From the NCBI GenBank assembly GCA_035561135.1, contig DATMYA010000008.1, forward strand, positions 62,001 through 126,000: DNA of 64,000 nt. Direction: 5' to 3'. The position numbers and the translations under genes were made by a program. The notes below the pieces were generated by a model. That model was given only the letters and a program-made list of their open reading frames with translations, was not told where the DNA came from and did no database searches. Positions 28,217 to 38,103 of this stretch are shown here, one piece after another. How positions within the stretch are numbered: the stretch's first letter is position 1; every line of letters starts with the position of its first letter. The DNA is from Clostridia bacterium (lineage in GTDB: Bacteria; Acidobacteriota; Terriglobia; Terriglobales; Acidobacteriaceae).

Positions 28217-28803
28217 AGACTATGCGCCGTTCTTTGGCTGCTTGTCAACAGAATTCATTCAGCATTTGCGGGCGACGAACGGGAATCCAATAACTGATGG
28301 CATTGGTACGCTGCACGTGTGACGGACTACTCGAAAACCACGGCCCTTGCTTTTACAGCAGCCTAGAATGACTTCGAATTGGCATCGCCCTCGCTGTCGC
28401 GGCTGTTGCATTGTCACGCACGACCCACGATTTGCAGCCCATGCCGAACGAACCGTTCACGTGTTTGATGGCCGGGTGGTAGAAGAAACGGTGGCAGTCG
28501 ACATAGCAGTTGGTAACCGGATGGACGGAAAGGGATGCCGGGCAACCGCATGCTTCCCATTGTCGAGCAAGACAGTCGTGACGGGCACGCAGGCTGCGGC
28601 AAACACCCACTAGGCCCCGCGCCAGGCAGTGCCGACAGGGAGCACAAGAAGAACCATGAATGAGGCTGATCTCAGGCGCTACTATCTTTAGTTTCGAGAT
28701 CACTTCGGTATTGTCCGTGATCCGTCATCCTTTGCGGAAGCTCAGCTACAAACGCGGAGAACAACGAGGAAGAGCCGGGATGCGCGGATCGCCAGTATGG
28801 GCC
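28217..28803. other. Gene-poor stretch with decayed sequence
   Basis: There is no intact gene between the operator and the broken epoxide hydrolase. The stretch holds an ABC-ATPase remnant (listed separately). The remaining open frames are Arg/Cys-rich and look like noise. Confidence 0.5.
28404..28487 (+). pseudogene. Remnant of a MacB/LolD-type ABC transporter ATPase C-terminus
   Basis: The frame reads CCIVTHDPRFAAHAERTVHV and then FDGRVVEE. This matches the H-loop (V-T-H-D) and end of MacB/LolD-type ATPases, where V-T-H-D-P-x-x-A-x-x-A-x-R is followed by D-G-R-I-V. No Walker A, signature motif or Walker B precedes it; upstream residues are unrelated. It is therefore a fragment of a lost transporter gene. 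Confidence 0.6.
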
Positions 28804-29840
28804 TCAGCTTAGGTCACGGAAGAAAGCGGTCAGATCCCCTGCGATCGCTGCCGGTTCCTCAGCTGGGGCGAAGTGCCCGCCGTGCGGAAAGACTGTCCAG
28901 CGCTGGATGTTGTAGAGGCGCTCCAGATACGCGCGCGGCGGCTCGCTCTCGGGAACGGTCTGGTGCGCGAAGACACCGAACGCCGTGGGCGTGCCGACGT
29001 AAGTGGGGTCGGCCGGGTACCGGCGATTGTCCCAATAGTCGCGCATCGACGAGGTGATGGTCTGCGTGACCCAGTACAGGGTGAGCGTGGCACAGAGGAA
29101 GTCGTCGGGCGGCGTGCCAGCCCCGCCGGGGAGTCGTTGAGTCCATAGCCGACGGTCTGCGGCTTGGTGGACTGGATCGCGCTGTAGCCCCGCTCCGTCG
29201 TGTCCCAGCCCCGGGTCATCGCGAGGTACGAACGCTCCATATCGGACAGCTCCGCGTCGTCCACCCTGGGGGTGAGGTCCGACTCCAGTGTGGTGAGATG
29301 GATCCCGATCACCGACTCGGGATGGTCCAGCGCCAGGAACGTCGACACCCCGGAGCCGAAGTCACCGCCGCCCGCACCATAGCGGGGATACCCGAGCTCG
29401 GTCATGAGCCGGTGCCAGCGCTCCGAGATGTACCGGTAGTTGATGCCGACCACGGGTGGACGCGGCGAGAAACCATACCCGGGCAGGGAGGGCACGACCA
29501 CGTCAAAGTCCTCAAGCATTGGCAGTATGTCCACATAGTCGAGGAAACTGCTGGGCCAGCCGTGCGTGAGGATGAGCGGCACACCCTGGCCCGATGCGGC
29601 ACGCTGGTGCACGAAGTGGATGCCCTCCCACGTGAAGTGGTTGAGAGCGTTGAGCTTCCGCTCCCAGGCACGCCAGTCGAACTCATGGGCCCAGTAGGAC
29701 ACGAGGCGCCGCAACCAGCCCAGCTCAGTGCCCTGTTCCCAGCCTATGCCGGGTATCTGGTCGGGCCATCGCGTATGGTGCAATCGTTCCCGCAGATCGT
29801 CGAGCACCTCATCCGCGACCTGAATCCGCAACGGTTCCAC
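28804..29840 (-). pseudogene. Epoxide hydrolase (EHN-type alpha/beta hydrolase) broken by an internal deletion/frameshift
   Basis: The N-terminal part has the epoxide hydrolase N-domain (RWPDQIPGIGWEQGTELGWL), the oxyanion motif HGWPSSFLDYVDILPML, and GGGDFGSGVSTFLALDHPE with the nucleophile Asp. It runs to YGLNDSPAGLA near 29125. The C-terminal part (DDFLCATLTLYWVTQT to HGGHFAPAEEPAAIAGDL, with the catalytic His) continues in another frame to 28804. About 20 residues expected between the two parts are missing, so an out-of-frame deletion, not a single-base error, best explains the break. The stretch is clearly GC-richer than its surroundings and looks actinobacterial, suggesting transfer followed by decay. 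Confidence 0.8.
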
Positions 29841-30047
29841 TACAACAACTCCCTCTTGTCCATGGCCAGTGGCCAGCCAAACGGTTCGTTCGCAAACGAA
29901 TCGACGTGGCGATACGTAATGGACATGGTCGCCAAAGTATCACAGGGCAATAACCGCTACTGGGAGAATAGTCGGCAATCCGGAAGTAATTTGTGCCTGT
30001 GCATACTGTGGTGAAACGGGAATTTGTCATTCGAGTTAGCCTTTGGC

Positions 30048-30977
30048 ATGCTTACTCCAATGCGCTGCGCTCAACACTGGTCTTCTGAGCTGATAGTTCT
30101 CACGTTATGCACTTTGCTTAGTGCAGTTTGTTGGGGAGGCGAAGCGACGGGCCGCGCCTCACTGAGCACGGAGTTACGCAGGGCTTTTGGTGATCAGAAG
30201 GGCGCAGCCGTTGTCATACGGGTACGCGACTCGCAGATCCTGGCGGCGCATAATATTCCCGTGTTAACCCGCCGAGTTGCGACTCCGGGTTCCAGCATGA
30301 AGCCGTTCACCCTCCAATTCCTGATCGATAACAAACTGTTGAAAGGAACAGACCGGATAGCGTGCCGCAGGTCGCTGACAATAAGCGGCATACGATTGAA
30401 CTGTTCACATCCTGCGCCGCACGGCGCGTTCGACGCGCAAGAAGCCCTGGCGTTCTCATGCAACTCATACTTTGCGGAAGCCGCGAAGCGCCTGCCCCGG
30501 CTGAGATTCGAGCAATACTTGCGGGGACTCGGCTTCGATCGCACGACCGGCCTCTTACCTGGAGAAGCCGAAGGGCACGTTCCGGCCGCTCGAACCATAC
30601 AGGAGCGACAGTTGCTCGCGATCGGTGCGGCGGGGATTGAAATTACGCCCCTCGAACTCGCGGCGGCATACATGCGGCTTGCCCGTCGGCAGAAAGCTCC
30701 CACCGAATCAGAGCGCGTGGTGTTGAATGGGCTTGCCGCGGCAACCGATTACGGGTTGGCGCAAGGCGCGCGACCAGGATCGCTCAAGATCGCCGGCAAG
30801 ACTGGGACAGCGGCCGACCCCGGAGGTGCCGTAACGCACGCGTGGTTCGCAGGTTTTGCTCCTGCCGACAGCCCGCAAGTAGTAGTCGTGGTATTTGTTG
30901 AACGGGGGCGCGGCAGCGTGGAAGCAGCGAACGTCGCGCGCCGCATCCTCAAGGCTTGGGAAGGCACCGCGCAATGA
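30048..30977 (+). CDS. Penicillin-binding transpeptidase-domain protein (minimal, secreted)
   Basis: The protein of about 309 residues has a signal-peptide-like start (ELIVLTLCTLLSAVCWGG) and the three active-site motifs of penicillin-interacting enzymes: SSMK at residue 82 (SxxK), SCN at 137 (SxN) and KTGT at 251. Around them are TPGSSMKPFTLQFL and AIGAAGIEITPLELAAAYMRLA, as in class A/B PBP transpeptidase domains. It has no transglycosylase or dimerisation domain. The stop overlaps the start of the SpoIID-type gene (ATGA), so they are an operon. The start could be a few codons earlier (TTG 30024) or later (ATG 30060). Its neighbours recall the YfaS/YfaQ-type cluster of enterobacteria. Confidence 0.78.
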   Translation: MLTPMRCAQHWSSELIVLTLCTLLSAVCWGGEATGRASLSTELRRAFGDQKGAAVVIRVRDSQILAAHNIPVLTRRVATPGSSMKPFTLQFLIDNKLLKGTDRIACRRSLTISGIRLNCSHPAPHGAFDAQEALAFSCNSYFAEAAKRLPRLRFEQYLRGLGFDRTTGLLPGEAEGHVPAARTIQERQLLAIGAAGIEITPLELAAAYMRLARRQKAPTESERVVLNGLAAATDYGLAQGARPGSLKIAGKTGTAADPGGAVTHAWFAGFAPADSPQVVVVVFVERGRGSVEAANVARRILKAWEGTAQ

Positions 30978-32707
30978 GACAGCTCGTCATAACTTTCATC
31001 CTGCTTCTACCCATCGCAGGGTTCGCGCAACAACCTGATGTCAGGTTGGAGTTGATGTCGCTATACAGGATGAAAGACGCGACGGTCCACGCGTTGGAAC
31101 ACACAGTCATGCGGTCGTGCGAGAGATGCGATTGGGTGCCGTGGAAAGGTGCACTGCAACTTACTGCCAAAGCGGACGCGGTCACAATTGGCGCCGACAC
31201 AAAACCTTTGAAGGTGCTGTCGCTTCGCGGTGGCCTCCGGATGGAAACAGGCGTTGCACCTGCGCGCACGATCGTCACCCCAGTAGAAGTTCGCTCCAGA
31301 GGCGGGCGGCTTGTGTTCGTCACCACTTTGCCGCTTGAGGAGTACGTGGCGGAGGTGGTGCAGGGTGAGACCTCCGGGACTTTACCGCAGGAAGCGCTTC
31401 GAGCAATAGCTGTAGCCGCGCGCAGCTACGCGACCCATTTTCGTGACCGCCACAAAGCGGGACAATTTGATTTCTGCGACACCACGCATTGTCAGTTCGT
31501 TCAGTCGAAATTGTCTCCGGCGGTAGCCGCGGCAGTCGAACAAACACGCGGCGAGATCCTTTGGGACCGCGGCCGGGCGTTCGCTGCGTACTATCACAAG
31601 GATTGTGGGGGCCGGACCGAGTCTGCCTCTGAAGTTTGGCCGGGTGCAACAGCGTCGCGGGCAAGGACGGTCACCGATCCCTATTGCGTGCGCACAACAC
31701 AGCGATGGCGTTCGGACATTTCGCGGAACAAGATCAACGTCGCATTGACGAACGCCGGCATGAATCTTCCGAGAGACTGGGACCACATCACGGTCGCGCA
31801 GCGAACGTCATCCGGCCGTGCCAAGACATTATTGTTCGGCACAGGCAATTCGGAAAACGGGCGGCTGATCGCAGCGTCCAGCGTAAGGTTCGCACTTGGT
31901 CGCGCTTACGGATGGAGTTGGCTGAAGAGCGAGTGGTACGACGTCTCTGTGGCTGATGATCGCGTGATATTCACCGGTCGCGGCACCGGACACGGTGTTG
32001 GGTTGTGCCAGCTTGGCGCGGCGGAGATGGCTCGCGCCGGAAAGACCTACCGCGAGATTCTTGCGTTCTACTATCCGGGCATGACCATCGGAGTCGCAGC
32101 CAGCGGAATCGCGTGGCGGAAGTCGTCCTCGGCCGGCGTTGACGTTTTCACCGTTGATGCACAACCCCCAGCTCACGAGATGGAGATGTCCGCACGTGCT
32201 TTTGCCTGGGCTGAATTGCACACTGGGCTCCACTCGCCTAAACGGCCGAGCGTGTATACCTATCCGACTGTGGAAATGTTTCGTAACGCCACGGGCGAGC
32301 CCGGATGGGTTGCTGCCGCCACAAAGAGCAACAAGGTTCGCGTGCAGGCATTCAAGGTACTGGACCGTCGCTTCGAGAGCGTACTGCGGCATGAATTCAC
32401 ACACTTCCTGCTGGAGATGAACGCCGCACCGCAAACACCTCTCTGGTTTCGCGAAGGACTGGTGATGCTGATCACTGGCGAGCGGAAATCCGCCGTCGCC
32501 GAGCTTTCGCCGGCGCAGATGGAATCGATTCTCCGAAGCCGCAGCGACTACAAAGCTACCCAGGCGGCGTACGGCTCCGCACTTGCGATCATTGCTCGAA
32601 TGGATCGGCAGTACGGACGGGGCAAACTGCTTTCTTGGCTAGCTGGCGGCATTCCCTCCAACATTCCCGCCGGCGGCGTCGCGCAGGAAGTTACCGACAA
32701 GCGCTGA
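30974..32707 (+). CDS. SpoIID/LytB-domain protein with C-terminal HExxH peptidase-like domain
   Basis: The 577-residue secreted protein has a signal peptide (MRQLVITFILLLPIAGFAQ). Its SpoIID region runs LPLEEYVAEVVQGETSGTLP, EALRAIAVAARSYATHF, YYHKDCGGRTESASEVWPG and GRGTGHGVGLCQLGAAEMA. SpoIID is a lytic transglycosylase acting on peptidoglycan; the family Glu is retained in V-Q-G-E-T. Downstream, residues 400-570 contain LRHEFTHFLLE near residue 472 and WFREGLVMLITG, a gluzincin-type zinc peptidase pattern (HExxH plus distal Glu). The fusion joins wall cleavage to a possible protease. The ATG at 30974 overlaps the transpeptidase stop. The last 69 bp overlap the convergent membrane-protein gene. 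Confidence 0.8.
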   Translation: MRQLVITFILLLPIAGFAQQPDVRLELMSLYRMKDATVHALEHTVMRSCERCDWVPWKGALQLTAKADAVTIGADTKPLKVLSLRGGLRMETGVAPARTIVTPVEVRSRGGRLVFVTTLPLEEYVAEVVQGETSGTLPQEALRAIAVAARSYATHFRDRHKAGQFDFCDTTHCQFVQSKLSPAVAAAVEQTRGEILWDRGRAFAAYYHKDCGGRTESASEVWPGATASRARTVTDPYCVRTTQRWRSDISRNKINVALTNAGMNLPRDWDHITVAQRTSSGRAKTLLFGTGNSENGRLIAASSVRFALGRAYGWSWLKSEWYDVSVADDRVIFTGRGTGHGVGLCQLGAAEMARAGKTYREILAFYYPGMTIGVAASGIAWRKSSSAGVDVFTVDAQPPAHEMEMSARAFAWAELHTGLHSPKRPSVYTYPTVEMFRNATGEPGWVAAATKSNKVRVQAFKVLDRRFESVLRHEFTHFLLEMNAAPQTPLWFREGLVMLITGERKSAVAELSPAQMESILRSRSDYKATQAAYGSALAIIARMDRQYGRGKLLSWLAGGIPSNIPAGGVAQEVTDKR

Positions 32708-33424
32708 GGCCATGATCCAGGTCATCACGGCCAGTACGTAGGCGATGAACAGGCGAGTCACAAAACTCACGGTTTCTTTCGTTAGCCCATGCATCGGTTT
32801 CCAATTCACTAGAATGCTCGGTAACCAGATACCAAGTGCGGCGGCGATCGCAATACCTACCCAGTACTTCCAGCGTATGTATGTTCGCAGCGCATTGCCG
32901 AAGGCGCTCCGTCGCAGTCCGAACGATGCCGCAGCCGAGAGTAACGGCAGGAAGAGTGCCGGCAACACGAACCACGTCAACGCGGCAAGCTTGAATTCTA
33001 CCCAGCTATTGAACCGCGCGAAGCCGATCCAACTCTGCATGAATTTCGGCAGCAGCGTGAACCAGTAGCCGCTGTACCGCCAAGTATTGTCGGAGAGTTG
33101 CTGGGCATAATTCATCAACAACAGCAGCACTGCGAAGAGCACGAGGAAGAGCGGAATGTGGCGCAGTCCCCTACGAAAATCGTCCTTTATCGAATCGCGA
33201 ATGGGTGTCACGCCGTGTGCCAGCGTGCCGCAGTGCAGCCAGGCGAAGACGAAGACGATCAGCAGTCCGGAGATCAACGCGAAGGCCAACTGCCATGCAT
33301 GCGCCTCCGGAATGAGCAGCCAGAATGACGCGGCGGCCATCAGCAGCGCGTTGCCGACAAGGTGGATTGCGTCCAGACGCCAATTGGAAAGTGGAGCAAC
33401 AGCAGATCGCAACAGTTCGCGCAT
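32639..33424 (-). CDS. Integral membrane protein coupled to the alpha-2-macroglobulin gene
   Basis: The 261-residue protein has about six hydrophobic segments, among them HLVGNALLMAAASFWLLI, LAFALISGLLIVFVFAWL, IPLFLVLFAVLLLLMNYA and WVGIAIAAALGIWL, and no enzyme motif I recognise. The start ATG overlaps the alpha-2-macroglobulin stop (TGATG), so the two should be translated together; a role in the same envelope complex is inferred. Its 3' end overlaps the convergent SpoIID gene by 69 bp. Confidence 0.7.
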   Translation of the reverse strand: MRELLRSAVAPLSNWRLDAIHLVGNALLMAAASFWLLIPEAHAWQLAFALISGLLIVFVFAWLHCGTLAHGVTPIRDSIKDDFRRGLRHIPLFLVLFAVLLLLMNYAQQLSDNTWRYSGYWFTLLPKFMQSWIGFARFNSWVEFKLAALTWFVLPALFLPLLSAAASFGLRRSAFGNALRTYIRWKYWVGIAIAAALGIWLPSILVNWKPMHGLTKETVSFVTRLFIAYVLAVMTWIMASALVGNFLRDAAGGNVGGNAAS

Positions 33425-36400
33425 CACTTCACCTCCACTACGGCCGGATCAGTGGTCGACAAGACGTCAGGTTGATACATTGGCTGAACCGAAGCCGGAC
33501 TGATCTGGAACATGCCGGCATTGGTGACCTTCACCAGGTAGAAATACTCCCGTACGCCGTTCGTGAACCAGGTCTGGAACATCACCGCCCGGTCGTCGTG
33601 GAATTCGCGGCGGCTGTACCAGTTCCTCCACCACGACGGCTTCTGCCGCAGTTCGTAAAGCTCGTCACGCTCCACAAACTCCGTCCCCGCCGGGATCGGG
33701 TCCTCGACCATCAGGTACTTCCACTTGTCACCGGTGACCGTGATCTTGATCGCGAGCAGGTCACCAGTTTGAACCGGGCCGGAGAGCGGCGCGAGAGTGT
33801 AGACGATCTTCTCGCCGGACTTCTCGCTGGTCATCTTGAAGTACTCACGGACGATGCTGAGCTTCAGCCCGTTCTTGTTGTTGAGCGATTTGTCACGCGA
33901 ATAGTACACGCCCCTCGCTGACCAATAGAGGCTCCCGCTACCGTTCTTGCGCACCTCTATCCTGTTGTTTTCTCCAACAGCTGCGGGGGAGACCAGCGCA
34001 GTCGCCGCCAAACCCGACGTCGCGTCCTGCTGCGTGAAGCGGCGGCCGAGCACTTGTTTTCCGTTTACGAGAATCTCGACGTTGAACGACGCGTCGAGTT
34101 CCTTGCTCACCTTCAGGTACTCGGTGATTCCGAACAGCACCATCGCGGTCTGCTTGGTGGAGTACCAGTGGCCCTCGTTGCGATGCCGCATCATCCACAA
34201 GACCGCCTTCGGCAACAGCATATCCTGCGGAGAAAGTTGGCTAAGCAGTTTTACGGCGTATGCAGTCGCTTCGGCGCTGTTGTCCACGTCGATCTCGAGA
34301 AGGTCGTCTTTCGACGAAGCCCAGTAGGCTCCTTCTCCTTCCGCTTTCACCATGCTTCGCAGCGTATTCGCTGCTTCATTCGCCCGGTCGTCGCCGTTCA
34401 AGTGCATGACGAGTCCGGCCATCGCGATGCCCTCGCTGCTCAATTTGGAGCGCTCATTCCATAACTTGTCCAGTGCTTCGTGGTCTCGCTCGCCCGCCAG
34501 CGCCAGCGAGTAGGCCACATAAGCCCGGAGGTCAGGAATCATGTTCGGATGCTCGGCAAGCGCTTTCTTCAGATAATTCTTTCCATTCAGGAAAGCGTCC
34601 GGCCGAACCGAATATCCAGCAGATTGCGCCTGTGCCATACCAGACACGACGTATGCGGTCATAAACAGCATGCTGTCGTCTTCCTTCCACCACCCCCAGC
34701 CGCCGTCCTCGTGCTGGAAGTCGTAGAGACGCTCGAAACCGGCATCTACCTGCCGAGCCAGCAGCGCGGGATCGACACGGCTCGGAACCTTCAACTCCTT
34801 TAGGGTGCTCGCCACTACCACATTGGGCAGGAAACTCGACATCGTCTGTTCCGTGCAGCCATATGGGAATGAAGTCAGGTACTCGAGGCTAGAGAAGATT
34901 GCGCCTGCCAAAGACGGAGAGGCCTCTAGCTGGATTGAGCGCGAGCCCGGATCGACTCCTGCGGGGAAGCTCAAGTTGGTTGAACTCGAGCCCGTCGCGT
35001 CGCTCTGAGTTCCGCCCGCGGCGACTCCCTGTTTGACTCCAAAAGGAATCACCGGCAGCGTGAGTTCCATCGCGTCCGATTCCTCGTTCGTGAGCGCTTT
35101 TGCCAGCAGTTTTGCCGATGTCTGGCCCGGCTTGGTTCTCAATCGCCAGTCCAACTTCACCTCTCCCCGCTGCGGAACTTCCACCTGCTGTGTTGTTCCA
35201 GCAACCATGTCCACGCCTGTCACATCGAGGGATATCCTGACGGTCTTCGCGGAGGCGAGATAGTTGTGCACGATGGTCGATACCGTGACCTCGTCTCCCT
35301 GCCGGAAGAAGCGCGGCGCGGCCAGTCGTACCATTAGGTTCTTGCGGACCAGAACCTTGTTAATCGCGGCACCGGCCTTCGTATCCATCGTGACCGCGCG
35401 GACAGTCGTACGCCAAGTTGTTAAAGAATCTGGAAACGCGAGTCGCGCAGTCGCACGGCCGTTATCATCGGTTCGAATCTCGGCCGCCCAGAATGCCGTG
35501 TCCGGAAATGCCTTTCGCACCTTCGGCTGGACAAGATCTTTTACCTGCGCCAGCGCTCCGCGCGCGAGTCCACCGGGCACCCCGCGCATCGCGATCGGGA
35601 TCGGCTTCTTCCCTGCTTCGCCATGGAAGTAGAACGAGAACGACTGCTCTGTTTGCACGATGCCGTAGCGTTCCTCGTAAAAGGCATTGACGATGTTTCC
35701 GGAACTGTCCGGCCGCACGGCATAGATCGCGTCATCGACCACGCCTAAGCTCAGCTCGGCCTTCACAGGCGTGCCTGAATTGTCCGTGACGCGCACGTCG
35801 TAAGCTGCAGGTTCTCCCGGCTGGAACTGCTGTTTCGATGGCGTCACATCAATTTTGAGCGTGCGTTCAACGGGTGGAACCTTTATGTTCTTCGATCCCT
35901 TGTAGAACGTGTCGTCAGCCACCACGAAAGCACTCACGTAGAAATTAGGCTGCGATTGTTCCGTGATCGGAACTTCAAACGTCGCATTCTGCCCGTCCGC
36001 TTTCACGATACGCCGGGTCATCACAGTCCGGCCTTCGGTCGTTACGAACACGGTTGCGTTTTCGACGCCGCCCATTACGACAATGCGTGCGACATCGCCC
36101 ACCTTGTATGAGCTCTTGTCCGTGAGAACCTGCAGTTGCTGCTCGTTGCCTTCTTCGCCATAAGTCGACTCGCCCTTTCCAACAATCCACATCCAGCTCT
36201 GAGCCTCAACCTCTCTCCCTTCCGGGGTCTTCGACGTGACGCGAAGAACCATGCTTCCGCTCTCCGAGGCCGGAACGTTGAACCGCGCGTATCCGTCAGC
36301 ACCAGTTTTCTCCGTCCCGCTGTAGATCTGCACATCCTGTTCGCCGTACTTATGGCGAAGAAGGGCGATTTTCAGGTCTGCCTGTACGGCATGCTTTTCA

Positions 36401-38103
36401 TAATCCTGCGCGTGAACGACAACGGGAACGCTTTCGCCGACCCTGTAGATGTAACTGCCGGTCGAACTGTTAAGCCGATAGCTTCCGTAAGTGGCGAGGA
36501 CGCCGTTATGGCCCGCAACTTCGCGTCCGACTGCATCCGTCACCCGTGCCTCGACCCGATATTCAACGTCGACCTTTTGCTTCTCCTGTACGGATGTCGG
36601 GATCGTAACAACCAGCCTTCCGTTTCCGTCGAGTTTGCCTTCCTGTTCGAGTACCTGCTCTCCGTAGAAGTAGCGGTCTGCGTCTTCTGAACCGTCACTC
36701 GTGTCAGTCGAGTCGTCATCGTCGCTGAACCACGCACGCTGCGTGTGGACGACATACTTCACTTTCGCGTTAGTGACCGGCTCGCCGAAGTAGTACCGGG
36801 CCTCGATCGTCGCTTTAACGTTTTCCCCTTGCAGTACTCGGTTTCGCTCCGGCGTGACCTTCACGAAGTACTCGGGCTTCTTGTACTCCTGTATCTCGAA
36901 ACTGCTGCCGATACGGCTCTCGCCCACTACGACCGAGATCGTGTAGTAGCCCAACGGAGCGCTCTGAGGAATTTCCAGCGAGCCATTCAGGCTGCCGAAC
37001 GTGGATAGCGGGTACGTCTTCTTAAGCACCGTGTTATTTGCGGAGTCCTCGACCGTCACTTCGGCCTGGCGTTCCGTCGGCAGTAGCAATCTCTCACCGG
37101 TGCGCTTCCGCAGGATGGCCTTGAAGTGCACCGTGTGTCCGGGCCGATAGACCGGCCTGTCGGTGTACGCGTAACCTGCCCAGTCTTCACGCGGGTTGCT
37201 GCTCAGGTTTAGCGAGTACGGCGCCACAATAGCGACGTCCTCGCCATGCTGCGCCAACACCCAGTTCGAGCCATAACCACTCTCCGAATCCCCGAAATCT
37301 TCATCGCCGTTCGGTGCGTTCTTGAGCTCGATTGGAGCCTCTCCCATCCCATCAGTGCCGGTTGAAAAGGCCGCTAACTGCTGGTGTTTGTTCCAGACTG
37401 TGATTCTGACATTTCCTGCCGGCCTGCCTGTCTTTCGCTCCACAGTGAAGGCGACGATCTGCCCCGGCGCTGTCTTAGTAACCAGTGCCATCTCGGAAAC
37501 TACAAGCACCGTGAATGCCCGGTATGTGCCGTCAGTTGCCTCCACTACATAAAGCCCGGGCTTGAGGTTCTCGATGGGAAGTTCGGAAGATTCACTGACG
37601 TACTTCGGCGGCAGTTCCATCTTCCACCTTGCCACCAGCTGTTGAGAGTTCAGCAGCGGAACGTCAGCAAATCCCACGGCTCCACGGGTGGCACTACGTT
37701 TCGCCTTGCCTGAGTGCCAGTCGCGGATCTTTGCCCGCGATTCCCCCGAGTATTGCCCGCGGAAGAAGTCGCGGATCCAGCGCCACCAACTTATCTTCCA
37801 GTCGTGGAACTTCTCCAGCCACGTGCGCTGGTCCACCTGCTCCCTGGGCGAGTAGTGCCGCACGCCAAATTCATGCAGGTCATCGAGCTTAGTGAAGAAT
37901 GCCGCGGGGTCCTGCACCCTGTACACGCGGAACTCGAGGTAATCGACGTTATGCGCGTAGAGGTTCACCTTCGGCTTCTGGTCCGGCCTGTACGTACGAT
38001 CACTGGAAAGGGAGAAATACACTTCCGTCGATTGCGCAACGGCAGCTAGTGAAGCAAACAGCACGAACAGTAGGACGCAAGAATACGTCGATTTGCGGAT
38101 CAT
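33424..38103 (-). CDS. yfaS: Bacterial alpha-2-macroglobulin with intact thioester (YfaS-like)
   Basis: About 1,559 residues with a signal peptide (LLFVLFASLAAVAQ) and no lipobox, so probably periplasmic and soluble. MG domains include DRPVYRPGHTVHFKAILR and the A2M segment DTAFWAAEIRTDDNGRATARLAFPDSLTTWRTTVRAV. The thioester motif is YGCTEQTMSSFLPN near residue 1083, inside the alpha-helical domain (GGWGWWKEDDSMLFMTAYV). Such proteins trap invading proteases through a Cys-Gln thioester after bait cleavage. ATG 38103 overlaps the stop of the DUF1175 gene (ATGA); upstream codons open in the frame belong to that gene. Most PbpC-linked bacterial A2Ms are lipoproteins; this YfaS-type protein lacks that anchor. 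Confidence 0.9.
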   Translation of the reverse strand: MIRKSTYSCVLLFVLFASLAAVAQSTEVYFSLSSDRTYRPDQKPKVNLYAHNVDYLEFRVYRVQDPAAFFTKLDDLHEFGVRHYSPREQVDQRTWLEKFHDWKISWWRWIRDFFRGQYSGESRAKIRDWHSGKAKRSATRGAVGFADVPLLNSQQLVARWKMELPPKYVSESSELPIENLKPGLYVVEATDGTYRAFTVLVVSEMALVTKTAPGQIVAFTVERKTGRPAGNVRITVWNKHQQLAAFSTGTDGMGEAPIELKNAPNGDEDFGDSESGYGSNWVLAQHGEDVAIVAPYSLNLSSNPREDWAGYAYTDRPVYRPGHTVHFKAILRKRTGERLLLPTERQAEVTVEDSANNTVLKKTYPLSTFGSLNGSLEIPQSAPLGYYTISVVVGESRIGSSFEIQEYKKPEYFVKVTPERNRVLQGENVKATIEARYYFGEPVTNAKVKYVVHTQRAWFSDDDDSTDTSDGSEDADRYFYGEQVLEQEGKLDGNGRLVVTIPTSVQEKQKVDVEYRVEARVTDAVGREVAGHNGVLATYGSYRLNSSTGSYIYRVGESVPVVVHAQDYEKHAVQADLKIALLRHKYGEQDVQIYSGTEKTGADGYARFNVPASESGSMVLRVTSKTPEGREVEAQSWMWIVGKGESTYGEEGNEQQLQVLTDKSSYKVGDVARIVVMGGVENATVFVTTEGRTVMTRRIVKADGQNATFEVPITEQSQPNFYVSAFVVADDTFYKGSKNIKVPPVERTLKIDVTPSKQQFQPGEPAAYDVRVTDNSGTPVKAELSLGVVDDAIYAVRPDSSGNIVNAFYEERYGIVQTEQSFSFYFHGEAGKKPIPIAMRGVPGGLARGALAQVKDLVQPKVRKAFPDTAFWAAEIRTDDNGRATARLAFPDSLTTWRTTVRAVTMDTKAGAAINKVLVRKNLMVRLAAPRFFRQGDEVTVSTIVHNYLASAKTVRISLDVTGVDMVAGTTQQVEVPQRGEVKLDWRLRTKPGQTSAKLLAKALTNEESDAMELTLPVIPFGVKQGVAAGGTQSDATGSSSTNLSFPAGVDPGSRSIQLEASPSLAGAIFSSLEYLTSFPYGCTEQTMSSFLPNVVVASTLKELKVPSRVDPALLARQVDAGFERLYDFQHEDGGWGWWKEDDSMLFMTAYVVSGMAQAQSAGYSVRPDAFLNGKNYLKKALAEHPNMIPDLRAYVAYSLALAGERDHEALDKLWNERSKLSSEGIAMAGLVMHLNGDDRANEAANTLRSMVKAEGEGAYWASSKDDLLEIDVDNSAEATAYAVKLLSQLSPQDMLLPKAVLWMMRHRNEGHWYSTKQTAMVLFGITEYLKVSKELDASFNVEILVNGKQVLGRRFTQQDATSGLAATALVSPAAVGENNRIEVRKNGSGSLYWSARGVYYSRDKSLNNKNGLKLSIVREYFKMTSEKSGEKIVYTLAPLSGPVQTGDLLAIKITVTGDKWKYLMVEDPIPAGTEFVERDELYELRQKPSWWRNWYSRREFHDDRAVMFQTWFTNGVREYFYLVKVTNAGMFQISPASVQPMYQPDVLSTTDPAVVEVK

